Positions 34,804-43,558 of a stretch of 64,000 bases of DNA are shown here, one piece after another. Source of the DNA: Synergistaceae bacterium (GTDB taxonomy: Bacteria; Synergistota; Synergistia; Synergistales; Aminobacteriaceae); the NCBI GenBank assembly GCA_017540085.1, contig JAFYBQ010000021.1:44829-108828 (forward strand), in the 5' to 3' direction. Numbering within the stretch: position 1 is the first letter of the stretch; every line of letters starts with the position of its first letter. The notes beneath the pieces were generated by a model. It had not been told where the DNA came from and did not search any database. It saw only the letters and a list, made by a program, of their open reading frames with translations. Made by a program: the position numbers and the translations under genes.

Positions 34804-35442
34804 TCACCTTGCCTTCCTGTATTTTTCCGCGAAAGACGCGAGATTCTTCAGCCTGTCATCTGTGGCCGGGTGTGTGCTGAACCAGTTTGCGATTCCTGAC
34901 TGCGTGCCGTAGCCGTTATCCCTAAAGGCTTTCATGGCATTGTAGAGTCCCATGGGATTATATCCGGCTTTCACGAGAAGTTTCACGCCGTACTCGTCCG
35001 ACTCTGTCTCCTGCTTCCTGCTGAAACCGTTTTCCGCCAGGTTCATGCCGATGTTGCCGACTGTCTGAGTGATTTTCCCTGTCTTTCTTTCGAGAATTTT
35101 TCCGGCGACTGACCAGCCTATATTGCGGAGTCTTCCTTTTGTGTAATGCCCTAGTCTTACGTGCCCTATCTCGTGTCCCCAGATGCCTGCCATTTCGTCC
35201 TCAGTCGTAAGAATCTTCATTAGCCCGGTTGTTACGTGAATGGTGTAGTCATCTTTCGACTTGAACGCGACCCAGGCATTCGGCGAGCTGTCATTCTCGT
35301 AATTTATCGGGACTGCCTTGAAGCTGTCAGCCTTTGCGATTCGTGTGAACGCTGATTCTACTGTCTTCTTTGAGATTTCAGCATGGGCGCACGAAAACAT
35401 AACCGCAAGAATCATCACGGCCATTAAAATTTTGCGCGTCAT
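34804..35442 (-). CDS. Secreted M48-family metalloprotease
   Basis: The start at 35442 follows AAAGGAGGA. The signal peptide ends CAHA near residue 21 and the mature protein begins EISKKTVESAFTRIAKADSF, nearly the same as its neighbour. The zinc motif HEIGH is at 90-94 and the third ligand lies in ETESDEYG. Where the other two paralogues read GVLGHE this one reads GIWGHE. The C-terminal SxHPATDDRLKNL is the usual M48 closing motif. The pair at 34-35 kb and the gene at 2350 are clearly one expanded family. Confidence 0.88.
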   Translation of the reverse strand: MTRKILMAVMILAVMFSCAHAEISKKTVESAFTRIAKADSFKAVPINYENDSSPNAWVAFKSKDDYTIHVTTGLMKILTTEDEMAGIWGHEIGHVRLGHYTKGRLRNIGWSVAGKILERKTGKITQTVGNIGMNLAENGFSRKQETESDEYGVKLLVKAGYNPMGLYNAMKAFRDNGYGTQSGIANWFSTHPATDDRLKNLASFAEKYRKAR

Positions 35443-35533
35443 AAAAATATCCTCCTTTGCACTGGGATAAAAGCACCGTAATTTTACAGCAATCAACAGC
35501 TGGTGAAAATGTCAGGAAAGATTCGCGGCTCAC

Positions 35534-35566
35534 AAAAAAAATCCCCCCGCCGTAATGACAGGGGGA
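35534..35566 (-). terminator. Minus-strand intrinsic terminator after the fusion transporter
   Basis: TCCCCC (35542-35547) pairs with GGGGGA (35561-35566). On the minus strand the stem is followed by eight T. Confidence 0.85.
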
Positions 35567-35581
35567 CAGGTTATATTTCTG

Positions 35582-37918
35582 TTACAGCGGAGTAACTCCC
35601 AGCACTATGCAGGCCGCAATAGCAAGAATGCTGACTCCCCAGATCCACGCAAGCGAGTACTTGATGTGTTCGCCCACGTCAATCTCAAGAAGTCCGAGAC
35701 CAAGATACATGGCCGGGCTTAACGGGCTAATCATGACTCCGACGTTCTCAGCTACGAGCAACACGCACGCGACATCCATCGGGTTCACGCCGAACTGCGA
35801 CGCGATTCCCACAACGACAGGAAGAAGCCCAAAGTAGAATGAATCCGTACCCAAGCACATAATCAGAGGCACCGCGAAACATGCCACGATGAAATGCGTA
35901 TAGCGTCCGAGATCCGGCGGGATTACCGTAACGACAGCAGAGGCCATAGCGTTAAGCATTCCCGTACCGCTCAATACGCCCGTGAAAATTCCGGCCGCGA
36001 ACAGCGTTACAACCATCGACATTGCCGCAACGCCGTAATTCTTGAGCTTGCCATTCTGCTCCTTCAGGCTCTTGATGTTGAACGGGAGAGTCAATGCAAG
36101 CGCAAGCATGAATGTGTACGCAGGGTTAAGCAGACCCATCATAAGCACAGCGATAACCGCAACGACTACAAGGAAGTTCCAATACTGAAGAGCCGTTGAC
36201 ACTTTCGGCTTGTCGTCTTTCACTTCCGCGGCTGTATCCTCGACGGCTGAGTCGTCAGCGGTGAGTCCGAGCTTCTTTATTCTCCTCTTCTGTATACCGC
36301 TCTGGAGGAACGCCACCACGAACGTAACCACAAGCATAAATCCCTGAACCGGTAACAGTCTGTGCCAAAGAATATTGGGATCTGTCTCAAGCACTGTCGC
36401 CGCTCTGATTGTCGGGCCGCCCCACGGACATACGTTCATTACGCCGATTGCAACGCACACGAGCATCATCAATGCGCGGTTGTCCATCTTCAGCTTCTTG
36501 AACAGCGGAAGCATTGCCGTTATTGTGATGATGAATGTTGTTGCGCCGGAGCCGTCAAGATGTCCGATTACCGCAACGGCAGCTGTGGCCAGCAATACGA
36601 GTGTTACGTTTGTTCCGGCCTTCTTGATGAGGAAATTCACAACGGGGTCAAAGACTCCCTGATCCGACATCAGCGAGAAGAACGAAATCGAGAACACGAA
36701 AAGCGACACGGTAGATACCATTTTGCTTATGCCGGAAGCCGCGAACTTGTTGATGACAAGCGGGTCAAATCCTGCGATTAATGCCGCGATTGTCGGAAGG
36801 AGTATAAACGCGATCGGAGGGATGACAATCTTCTTGATGAGGCAGATGATGAGAACGAGTACCATCAGGAATCCGATTGTCGCAAGTTTCGGTGAGGGTT
36901 TCGCCGCGGATTTGGCAGCTTTTGAGTCCTTTGCGGCGGGCTTGAGCATGTCGGTGAATGTCTTGTACTCGTCAGCCATGATTTTCTGATACTCTTCTGT
37001 TGACGCGAATCCGGGACGCTCGTCATATCCTCCGCGAATCAGGAACTCTCTCCATGCCTCTGTCTTTGTGGCTTCCTCAATTGCTTTGGCCATTGCGTCA
37101 ATTGCGGGCTGAGGTGTTCCCTTCTTGGCGAAAATTCCCCTCTCAGGCCCTAAGAAAGCATTAATCCCGATTTCGCCGGAAGCCTGGACATTAGGATAAC
37201 GCCTCATCGGATTCCGTGAAAGCACAAGGAGCGGGACAATATCCCCGGTGGCTATGAGGTCTTCAATCTCATCTGTTCCCGTAATCATAAGGTCGATCTG
37301 TCCTGCTTTGAGAGCGTCATTCATTCCTGCACCTGAAGGGTAAGAGACTTCAAGAACATTCAGACCCTCAAGAGCCTGCCTCATCGATATTCCGTCAATG
37401 CCTGTGCTTGTGAGCATTCCGACGCTTACGCTGAACGGGTGAGACTTCACGAAATCGCGTAACTCCGTGAAATTCGTGTAGCCGCGCTCCTCCATTGCCT
37501 TGCGCGAGGCCGCAATAATGTTGATGGCGTTCACGAGACGGGCGACCGGGACAAACTCATCCCTGAACTTGAAGGGCATTGCCCCCTGTACATCCATCGC
37601 GAAAAGGCTCTGAGTCCCAAGCATGAACGTATAGCCGTCCGCTTCTCTTCCGCGTGTGAATGATGCTCCGTTTACGCCGCCCCCGCCTGTGATGTTGGCG
37701 ACTTCAATCTCCTGGCCTGTGGCTTCCTTCAGGAGAGGCACTAAAGCGCGGAGGGTTGAGTCTGCTCCGCCTCCCTCGCCCCAGGGGCATACGATGATGA
37801 TTTTGCGGTCGAACTTCCACGCCGACGATGCCGGAGTCGCTTCGTCAGCCGCGAAACATGCGCCGAAAATCGACAGCGTGAAAAGTGCAGTGAGTACTAC
37901 AAATGCAAAACGCTTCAA
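35582..37918 (-). CDS. Fusion of TctC-type periplasmic receptor with a CitMHS-type carboxylate transporter
   Basis: The start is TTG at 37918 because GAGGAGGA lies 7 bases upstream, giving 778 residues with a signal peptide ending ACFA. Residues of about 35-320 form a TctC/Bug solute-binding domain (IIIVCPWGEGGGADSTLR, then ITGGGGVNGA and GQIDLMITGTDE), normally a separate periplasmic protein feeding TctAB. A Lys/Ala/Ser linker covers 326-344. The rest is an 11- or 12-helix carrier of the CitMHS/ion-transporter group, with GHLDGSGATTFIITI and CPWGGPTIRAATV. The receptor would be outside the membrane and tethered to the carrier, making a one-chain receptor-dependent citrate or tricarboxylate importer. 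The domains are clear; the joint function is inferred. Confidence 0.85.
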   Translation of the reverse strand: MKRFAFVVLTALFTLSIFGACFAADEATPASSAWKFDRKIIIVCPWGEGGGADSTLRALVPLLKEATGQEIEVANITGGGGVNGASFTRGREADGYTFMLGTQSLFAMDVQGAMPFKFRDEFVPVARLVNAINIIAASRKAMEERGYTNFTELRDFVKSHPFSVSVGMLTSTGIDGISMRQALEGLNVLEVSYPSGAGMNDALKAGQIDLMITGTDEIEDLIATGDIVPLLVLSRNPMRRYPNVQASGEIGINAFLGPERGIFAKKGTPQPAIDAMAKAIEEATKTEAWREFLIRGGYDERPGFASTEEYQKIMADEYKTFTDMLKPAAKDSKAAKSAAKPSPKLATIGFLMVLVLIICLIKKIVIPPIAFILLPTIAALIAGFDPLVINKFAASGISKMVSTVSLFVFSISFFSLMSDQGVFDPVVNFLIKKAGTNVTLVLLATAAVAVIGHLDGSGATTFIITITAMLPLFKKLKMDNRALMMLVCVAIGVMNVCPWGGPTIRAATVLETDPNILWHRLLPVQGFMLVVTFVVAFLQSGIQKRRIKKLGLTADDSAVEDTAAEVKDDKPKVSTALQYWNFLVVVAVIAVLMMGLLNPAYTFMLALALTLPFNIKSLKEQNGKLKNYGVAAMSMVVTLFAAGIFTGVLSGTGMLNAMASAVVTVIPPDLGRYTHFIVACFAVPLIMCLGTDSFYFGLLPVVVGIASQFGVNPMDVACVLLVAENVGVMISPLSPAMYLGLGLLEIDVGEHIKYSLAWIWGVSILAIAACIVLGVTPL

Positions 37919-38086
37919 CGGTGTTTCCTCCTCATAAAATTTTTTGTGGATGAGGATATTATAGCGGATTAACGGCCTCATAGCTATTATCATAATTACC
38001 AGTATTGCGGATTTTTACATCTGCGACTCCATCGGCAGATTTCTGAAGCGCATTGCCCTAGCCGTGTACATGATTGCGCCGTCCGT

Positions 38087-39301
38087 TTACCTCCTGCGTG
38101 AACCGAAAAGTTTCTTGTACATCTTCCTCACAAATGAGTATATCCCCGTTCTGAATGCGACTCTCCTGAGAAATGACTCAAGCCTCGTCCTTAATGTTCG
38201 CGGGAAAAATCTTCTCAGCGTCCCTTCAGGGTCATGGCCGAATGAGTCCCAGAATTTTGCGTAACGCTCCTCGTCTTTCGGAACAGGGTTAAACATTTCG
38301 TTGGCATCGAAACGCACGGCATCTTCTGCGCTTATCCTGTCATAAAGGCAGAACTTCAGCGCGTCAGTCATAATTTCCCTGCCTCTTTGCGAATGCACTA
38401 AAGCCCGTGTGACTCCGGCATTCTGATTAAACTTACTGCCCTGACTGCTGAACTTTGAGACATCCCAGCAGTCCCAGAGCGTAATATCACTTCTCCTGTA
38501 ACGTTTCCTGAATCTGCACGAATAGCACGATGGGCGGTCGCAGACGTTCGAGAAAAACGCCCTCATCATTATGTTTGTTTCTATGCCCTCATAAACCGTG
38601 CGCGAATTTTCCCTGACAGCCGCAAACTGTGAGTAAAGGTAGCCGTATTTATCTTTGTCCCTGAATCGCAGGTCTCTCACATTCTCAGCACCGATGATAT
38701 TGAGATACGCATTCCACACAGCCGGAGACGGCACGGCATGACAGACAATATCAACTGTAATCAGCAGTGGCGACTCGCTTTCACTTCCCAGAAATTTCAG
38801 CAAGCCTTCAACCTCGCAGGGAGTCCCGCTGAAGAGAACGTGCCTTCCTTCCCGCAGGAATTTCCGCGCCTCGCTGAATGTCCGTTCTTTGTCGCTCTGA
38901 ACATATTTGCTATTCCTGAAAGCGTGAAGCTCCCCGGAGTTTTCCGCGCACCTGTGAATCACCCTGAAATTTTCCCCGTAGCCCGCTCCGAATACGACTC
39001 CGCCCTTCTCAAGAATCGACTCCGCAACCGCCGTAAATGCTCCTCCTGATGTGCTGTCTTTGAGGATTTCGGGGTCTTTGTGCTGAATGATGTACGCTTC
39101 CTGCTCAAAGGCTGACTCTTTTTCGGGGTTAAGGATTGGGCAGACGGCCTCACATTTTCCGCACTCAATGCAGATTTTTGCGTTTGCTGACGGGTAAAGG
39201 AAGCCCTGACTGTCGGGAGTCATTTCTATTGCGTTCACGGGGCAGATGTTCATACACGCCGAACAGCCGCAGCATTTTTCCTTGTCGGTGATAGTTATCA
39301 T
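38087..39301 (-). CDS. Ferredoxin-domain protein of the F420 hydrogenase/dehydrogenase beta-subunit family
   Basis: A 404-residue protein. Residues 1-55 hold two 4Fe-4S motifs (CCGCSACMNICP and CIECGKCEAVCP). A FrhB/FdhB-type region follows, with STSGGAFTAVAE and the Cys motif SGTPCEVEGL, and a second Cys cluster PSCYSCRF. In bacteria without F420, such proteins are usually found in polysaccharide clusters beside pyruvyl transferases, as here, where they may reduce a sugar or glycan intermediate. The start overlaps the upstream stop as ATGA. The exact reaction is unknown. Confidence 0.85.
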   Translation of the reverse strand: MITITDKEKCCGCSACMNICPVNAIEMTPDSQGFLYPSANAKICIECGKCEAVCPILNPEKESAFEQEAYIIQHKDPEILKDSTSGGAFTAVAESILEKGGVVFGAGYGENFRVIHRCAENSGELHAFRNSKYVQSDKERTFSEARKFLREGRHVLFSGTPCEVEGLLKFLGSESESPLLITVDIVCHAVPSPAVWNAYLNIIGAENVRDLRFRDKDKYGYLYSQFAAVRENSRTVYEGIETNIMMRAFFSNVCDRPSCYSCRFRKRYRRSDITLWDCWDVSKFSSQGSKFNQNAGVTRALVHSQRGREIMTDALKFCLYDRISAEDAVRFDANEMFNPVPKDEERYAKFWDSFGHDPEGTLRRFFPRTLRTRLESFLRRVAFRTGIYSFVRKMYKKLFGSRRR

Positions 39302-40485
39302 GAGTGAGCCTCCAATGATTCGCGCAGGAATTTCAGCGAGGACTCCCGGAAATCGTGAATCCTCTTTTGCACCGACTGAAAGTCAAGCTCACGCGCAAGC
39401 ATGGAATCAACAGTATCATTTTCCGCCGCGAGCCTGCTTTTTATTCCGAAATTTTCCGCTGCTGACTCAATGCGTGTGTTTGTCGACAGAGTTTCTTTGC
39501 CCGGAAAACGCCTGAACGTGAAAAATTTCTTGCCGAAAATCAGCGAGAACATTGTCCCGTGAAATGAATCCGTGCAGACATACGCAGCGTTTTTCAGAAG
39601 CCGGAGAAAATCTGAAGGCGAAATGTCATAGGGCATCTCTTCAGCCCACCCGCTATTGTCGTAAGGAATGTACTGATCCAGATTCGGAAGCGCGATAACT
39701 GGGAGGCCGAGTTTGTCCGCAAGCGCACGTACAAATTTCCTCTGCCAATCATTTACGCCGAGAAAGTAACAAAAAACGTAATCCCCTCTCCCCTGTTCAA
39801 TAGAACTACGGTTGACTAGTGCCGTATTCCACTCATCAGCGGTAAGAAGGAGTGTAGGGTCGCAGACTAATTCAGCGTCCCGGCCTGTGAGTCTCTTCAC
39901 GATTTCCTGCCCGGATTTTTCGCGGACAGAGAGATGATTTATGCGCGACAGAAATTTTCGGGCTTTGTCTTCCTGGGCTTTCTCGACGTAAGAGACTCCG
40001 AAGCTTGAAGCGTATGAGATTCGCTTTATCTCATCGGGAACAAAATTCAGCGTGAAGAAATCGGCGGCTATCTGTGAAGGAAGCCAGAGCTGATCGCTTC
40101 CGATAAGGACGGCTGAATATTGGCGGCATGATTCCGAAAGGTCATCCCACGACTGAAACGGCCGAGAATGTTTTATCATCTCACGGCGAAAGGTGTCGAA
40201 AAGTTTTCCCCTCCGTGAATGTCCGCGCCTGTATTCAGGGTTGAAGAGCTTGTAAATTTTGCTGACGGCGATTCTTCCTTTGTCCTGAATGACAGAGGCA
40301 TCGAATATTTTTCCGGCAAAGTACCGTAATTTTCTGTTGCGTATGGATTTTTTCAGGTTGGTGAAGTCTATCGCTTCTGCGTCATAACCCATGTCAGAAA
40401 TTTTCCTGTATGTCGCGAACGCCTGAAGGACTGTGCCGTAATTGTTGCCGTAATCCCCTAGGGCAAGCAGAATTTTTCCGGGCAT
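39298..40485 (-). CDS. Polysaccharide pyruvyl transferase family protein
   Basis: A 395-residue protein of the CsaB/WcaK-like family, which moves pyruvate from phosphoenolpyruvate to sugars of surface polymers. Signatures are LGDYGNNYGTVLQA at the N-terminus, AVLIGSDQLW, DPTLLLTADEW and the C-terminal YVCTDSFHGTMFSLIFGKKF with its conserved His. Fold and length fit. It is followed with a 4-base overlap by the ferredoxin-domain gene; the pair could modify a capsule or cell-wall glycan. No polymerase or flippase is adjacent. Confidence 0.87.
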   Translation of the reverse strand: MPGKILLALGDYGNNYGTVLQAFATYRKISDMGYDAEAIDFTNLKKSIRNRKLRYFAGKIFDASVIQDKGRIAVSKIYKLFNPEYRRGHSRRGKLFDTFRREMIKHSRPFQSWDDLSESCRQYSAVLIGSDQLWLPSQIAADFFTLNFVPDEIKRISYASSFGVSYVEKAQEDKARKFLSRINHLSVREKSGQEIVKRLTGRDAELVCDPTLLLTADEWNTALVNRSSIEQGRGDYVFCYFLGVNDWQRKFVRALADKLGLPVIALPNLDQYIPYDNSGWAEEMPYDISPSDFLRLLKNAAYVCTDSFHGTMFSLIFGKKFFTFRRFPGKETLSTNTRIESAAENFGIKSRLAAENDTVDSMLARELDFQSVQKRIHDFRESSLKFLRESLEAHS

Positions 40486-40603
40486 ATTTGATTCTCTCCT
40501 TTGTGTGTTTGGGATTCATGGCCGGAATTGTAGCATAATGTGAACGGCGCAAAAATAAAGAGAGTACCGCGCCTCCCGCAATACTCCCCCCGGAATTTTT
40601 CTG

Positions 40604-41104
40604 TTACTTGCTGACCTTCATAACGCTGTCCCCGGTTGTTACCTTTCCCGCCGTAACGAGTGCTTCAACTTTCGCAAAGTCCTTTGAGTTCGAGACGGCC
40701 ATTATCACCGTGTCATCGTACCCCGAATTTCTGACCTTCCACAAATCCATCTCAAGCAGAATATCCCCGCGATTCACTACTTGGCCGAGCCTGATGTGAT
40801 TCCTGAAGCCCTCGCCTTTCATGTTGACCGTGTGAATACCTGCGTGAATTAATACCTCGATTTCTCCGGCCATGATTACAACCGCGTGTGCTGTGTCGGT
40901 AACCTCCGAGATTATTCCGTCAATGGGCGCGACTATGTTCCCGTCCGAGGGCTTTACCCCTATGCACTGTCCGAGCGCGCCTCCTGAGAACGCCTCATCC
41001 TTAATGGCTGACATCGGCACGAAATCCCCGGCGGCGGGCGAGCTTAACACGGCGGGGAAAACTACGGGGGCAGGCTCTTTCTTGCTGAAACCGAATAACG
41101 GCAT
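40604..41104 (-). CDS. PTS EIIA component, glucose type, single-domain
   Basis: A 166-residue protein matching EIIA-Glc (Crr). The phosphorylated His is H87 in EVLIHAGIHTV, supported by H73 in THAVVIM-like context, and the VNMKGEGF strand follows. The family normally reads GIDTV where this reads GIHTV, so a conserved acidic residue is replaced by His beside the active site. Gene-level context is odd: no PTS permease, HPr or enzyme I is near, and the gene is divergent from asd. It may serve a permease elsewhere or act only in regulation. Confidence 0.88.
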   Translation of the reverse strand: MPLFGFSKKEPAPVVFPAVLSSPAAGDFVPMSAIKDEAFSGGALGQCIGVKPSDGNIVAPIDGIISEVTDTAHAVVIMAGEIEVLIHAGIHTVNMKGEGFRNHIRLGQVVNRGDILLEMDLWKVRNSGYDDTVIMAVSNSKDFAKVEALVTAGKVTTGDSVMKVSK

Positions 41105-41231
41105 GTATAACGACTCCTTACGTCAATAGATTTTCAGGTGGGTGGATATTAGGCATTATATCCCGAAAATCTGAACATGTCAGTGATATACTATGCAGAA
41201 ATTTTTTGACAATTAAAGGGAGTGTACAGCG

Positions 41232-42320
41232 TTGCAGAAAAAGTTATCCGTTGGAGTCCTGGGTGCTACCGGGATGGTAGGACAGCGATTTATTCAGATA
41301 CTCCACAATCACCCGTGGTTTGATGTGAAAGTCATAGCCGCTTCCCCTAACAGCAAGGGAAAAACTTACGCTGAGGCCATGACAGGAAGATGGCTTCTCG
41401 ATGAGCCTATCCCCGAAAATGTGAAGGGACTCGTTCTCCGTGATGTGAATGATGTGAAGTCGGTCGCAGATGATGTAGATTTCGTGTTCAGTGCGGTCAA
41501 CCTCACGAAAGACGAGATAAAGAAAATTGAGGAGGATTACGCCCGCACAGAAACCCCGGTAGTGTCGAACAACTCCGCTCACAGATGGACACCCGATGTA
41601 CCGATGATAGTCCCCGAAATCAATCCCAATCACGCAGAAATCATCCCCGTGCAGAAAAAGAGACTCGGCACTTCCCGCGGATTCATTGCCGTAAAGCCGA
41701 ACTGCTCGCTTCAGTCATATGTTCCTGCGTTCGCGGCGTGGAAGGAGTTTGAACCGTATGAAGCAATCGTTACGACATATCAGGCGATTTCAGGGGCGGG
41801 CAAAAACTTCACGACATGGCCGGAAATGGTCGGCAATGTGATCCCCTACATAGGCGGCGAGGAAGAGAAATCCGAGAAAGAACCCCTGCGGATATTCGGA
41901 CATATTGAGGGGGGCGCGATAGTCCCGGCAAAAGAGCCGTCAATCTCCGCTCAGTGCATACGGATTCCCGTGCTTTACGGTCATACGGCGGCGGCGTTCG
42001 TGAAATTCCGCAAGAAGCCCGACAGCAAAGAGCAGTTAATCGACCTCCTGAATAACTTTGCGGGAATCCCTCAGCGCGAGAAACTTCCCACAGCCCCGGC
42101 GCAGTTCATAAAGTACATGGAAGAGGATAACCGCCCGCAGGTAGCACTTGATGTGAATTACGGCGGGGGAATGGGCGTTACAATCGGCAGACTCAGACCT
42201 GACACTATATATGACTGGAAATTTGTCGGACTCTCTCATAACACGCTCAGGGGTGCGGCAGGGGGCGCGGTTGAATGCGCTGAATTGCTCGTGAACATGA
42301 AATACATTGAGGCCAAATAG
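41232..42320 (+). CDS. asd: Aspartate-semialdehyde dehydrogenase
   Basis: Reduces aspartyl phosphate to the semialdehyde with NADPH, the branch point to lysine, threonine and methionine. The nucleotide-binding GVLGATGMVGQRF is at the N-terminus and the catalytic Cys is in KPNCSLQSY. The 362-residue length and motif spelling match the archaeal/fungal-type enzyme found in some bacteria rather than E. coli Asd. The TTG start is supported by GGGAG about 9 bases upstream; TATACT at 41187-41192 may be the -10. It is followed 12 bases later by hom, then lysC. Confidence 0.93.
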   Translation: MQKKLSVGVLGATGMVGQRFIQILHNHPWFDVKVIAASPNSKGKTYAEAMTGRWLLDEPIPENVKGLVLRDVNDVKSVADDVDFVFSAVNLTKDEIKKIEEDYARTETPVVSNNSAHRWTPDVPMIVPEINPNHAEIIPVQKKRLGTSRGFIAVKPNCSLQSYVPAFAAWKEFEPYEAIVTTYQAISGAGKNFTTWPEMVGNVIPYIGGEEEKSEKEPLRIFGHIEGGAIVPAKEPSISAQCIRIPVLYGHTAAAFVKFRKKPDSKEQLIDLLNNFAGIPQREKLPTAPAQFIKYMEEDNRPQVALDVNYGGGMGVTIGRLRPDTIYDWKFVGLSHNTLRGAAGGAVECAELLVNMKYIEAK

Positions 42321-42332
42321 GGCGGTGAAATT

Positions 42333-43355
42333 ATGATTAACGTTGCAATACTGGGACTCGGCACTGTCGGAGGCGGAGTCGCTGAGGTAATCGAGAAGAA
42401 TCAGAACGAAATACGCAGGGCATTGGGCGACAACATTCACGTGAAATACATCCTCGACATTCGCGACATTCCCGGAGTCGTCAACGACATCAACATTATC
42501 GTGAATGACCCGGACATTAAGGTAGTCTGCGAAACTATGGGAGGCAAGGAACCCGCGTACACGTACACACATCTTGCACTAGAGCGGGGGATTTCCGTCT
42601 GCACATCGAACAAGGAGCTTGTAGACGCTCACGGCGTGGAACTCAGCGCGATAGCCCGGGATCATCACTGCTCATATCTCTTTGAGGCCAGCGTAGGAGG
42701 CGGGATACCCCTTTTGCGGACTATCCGCGAGGCATTCGGCCATGAGAGAGTCTCACGCATAGCAGGAATCCTCAACGGGACATGCAACTACATTCTCACG
42801 AACATGAAAGCCGGAAAAGATTTCCATTCCGCATTGAAGGAAGCGCAAGAGAAAGGATTTGCCGAACGAAACCCCGCCGCAGACGTTGAAGGCCACGACA
42901 CAGCCCGGAAAATCGCGATACTTGCCTCGTTAGTGTCAGGCCGGAAATTTTCCTATGAGCAGGTATCATGCGAGGGCATTACGGGAATCACACAGCAGGA
43001 TATAGCAGACGCTGAGTCAAACGGAATGGCCATAAAGCTGCTGGGAGTCTATGAGGCTGACGGGCCTTCTGTTGTTGTCGCTCCGTACCTTGTGCCGAAA
43101 TCGAGTCCGTTATACGCGGTCAATGACGTGTTCAACGGCGTAATGATTTCGGGGAACATGGTCGACAATGTTATGTTCTACGGCAGGGGCGCGGGAAAAT
43201 TGCCGACAGCAAGCGCGGTAGTGTCTGACGTTATAGAGTGCGCGAAAAACATCGGCCATAACATTCCGACGGGGTTCGCTGACATTCAGCCAGTTGACTC
43301 GGTTAATGCTCCGTCAAAACCTGAAGGGCAGAAATTCCGCGTACTTGGTGAATAA
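42333..43355 (+). CDS. hom: Homoserine dehydrogenase, short form
   Basis: Converts aspartate semialdehyde to homoserine. The Rossmann loop is ILGLGTVGGGVAEVI; CTSNKELVDAHG, SVGGGIPLL and GILNGTCNYIL are the family signatures, and the catalytic Lys lies within ADVEGHDTARKIAILA. At 340 residues it lacks the C-terminal ACT domain of longer Hom proteins, so threonine feedback through that domain is absent. It lies between asd and lysC on one strand. A 170-base palindromic repeat has inserted between it and lysC. Confidence 0.94.
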   Translation: MINVAILGLGTVGGGVAEVIEKNQNEIRRALGDNIHVKYILDIRDIPGVVNDINIIVNDPDIKVVCETMGGKEPAYTYTHLALERGISVCTSNKELVDAHGVELSAIARDHHCSYLFEASVGGGIPLLRTIREAFGHERVSRIAGILNGTCNYILTNMKAGKDFHSALKEAQEKGFAERNPAADVEGHDTARKIAILASLVSGRKFSYEQVSCEGITGITQQDIADAESNGMAIKLLGVYEADGPSVVVAPYLVPKSSPLYAVNDVFNGVMISGNMVDNVMFYGRGAGKLPTASAVVSDVIECAKNIGHNIPTGFADIQPVDSVNAPSKPEGQKFRVLGE

Positions 43356-43360
43356 TTTAT

Positions 43361-43530
43361 CCTCTGACCCCCCTATAATCCCCCCTAAGTTAGGGGGACT
43401 AGACTCGCTTGGGTTCTTGCCTCCCCTGCGCAAGGGGAGGTGGCCGAAGGCCGGAGGGGTCGACAACCCTGCGCAAGGGGAGGTGTCAGCTTGCTGACGG
43501 TGGGGTCGCCGGAGGGGTTATAGGGGTAAC
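43361..43530. repeat. Composite palindromic repeat, copy B, between hom and lysC
   Basis: The ends are inverted repeats: ACCCCCCTATAA (43367-43378) and TTATAGGGGT (43518-43527). The left 38 bases match the repeat at 29784-29820. Inside are two copies of CCCTGCGCAAGGGGAGGTG (43424-43442 and 43467-43485), each followed by a related GCCGGAGGGG-type stretch. The unit is non-coding and strongly foldable. It may be a MITE- or REP-like element that acts as an mRNA-processing or attenuation site between the two genes. Confidence 0.8.
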
Positions 43531-43558
43531 AGCATAAGGCAAAAGGGAGCATGTTTTA

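Noticed and set aside
43294..43497. ORF running from hom into the repeat
   Set aside because: It is an out-of-frame reading of the hom end and the palindromic repeat.
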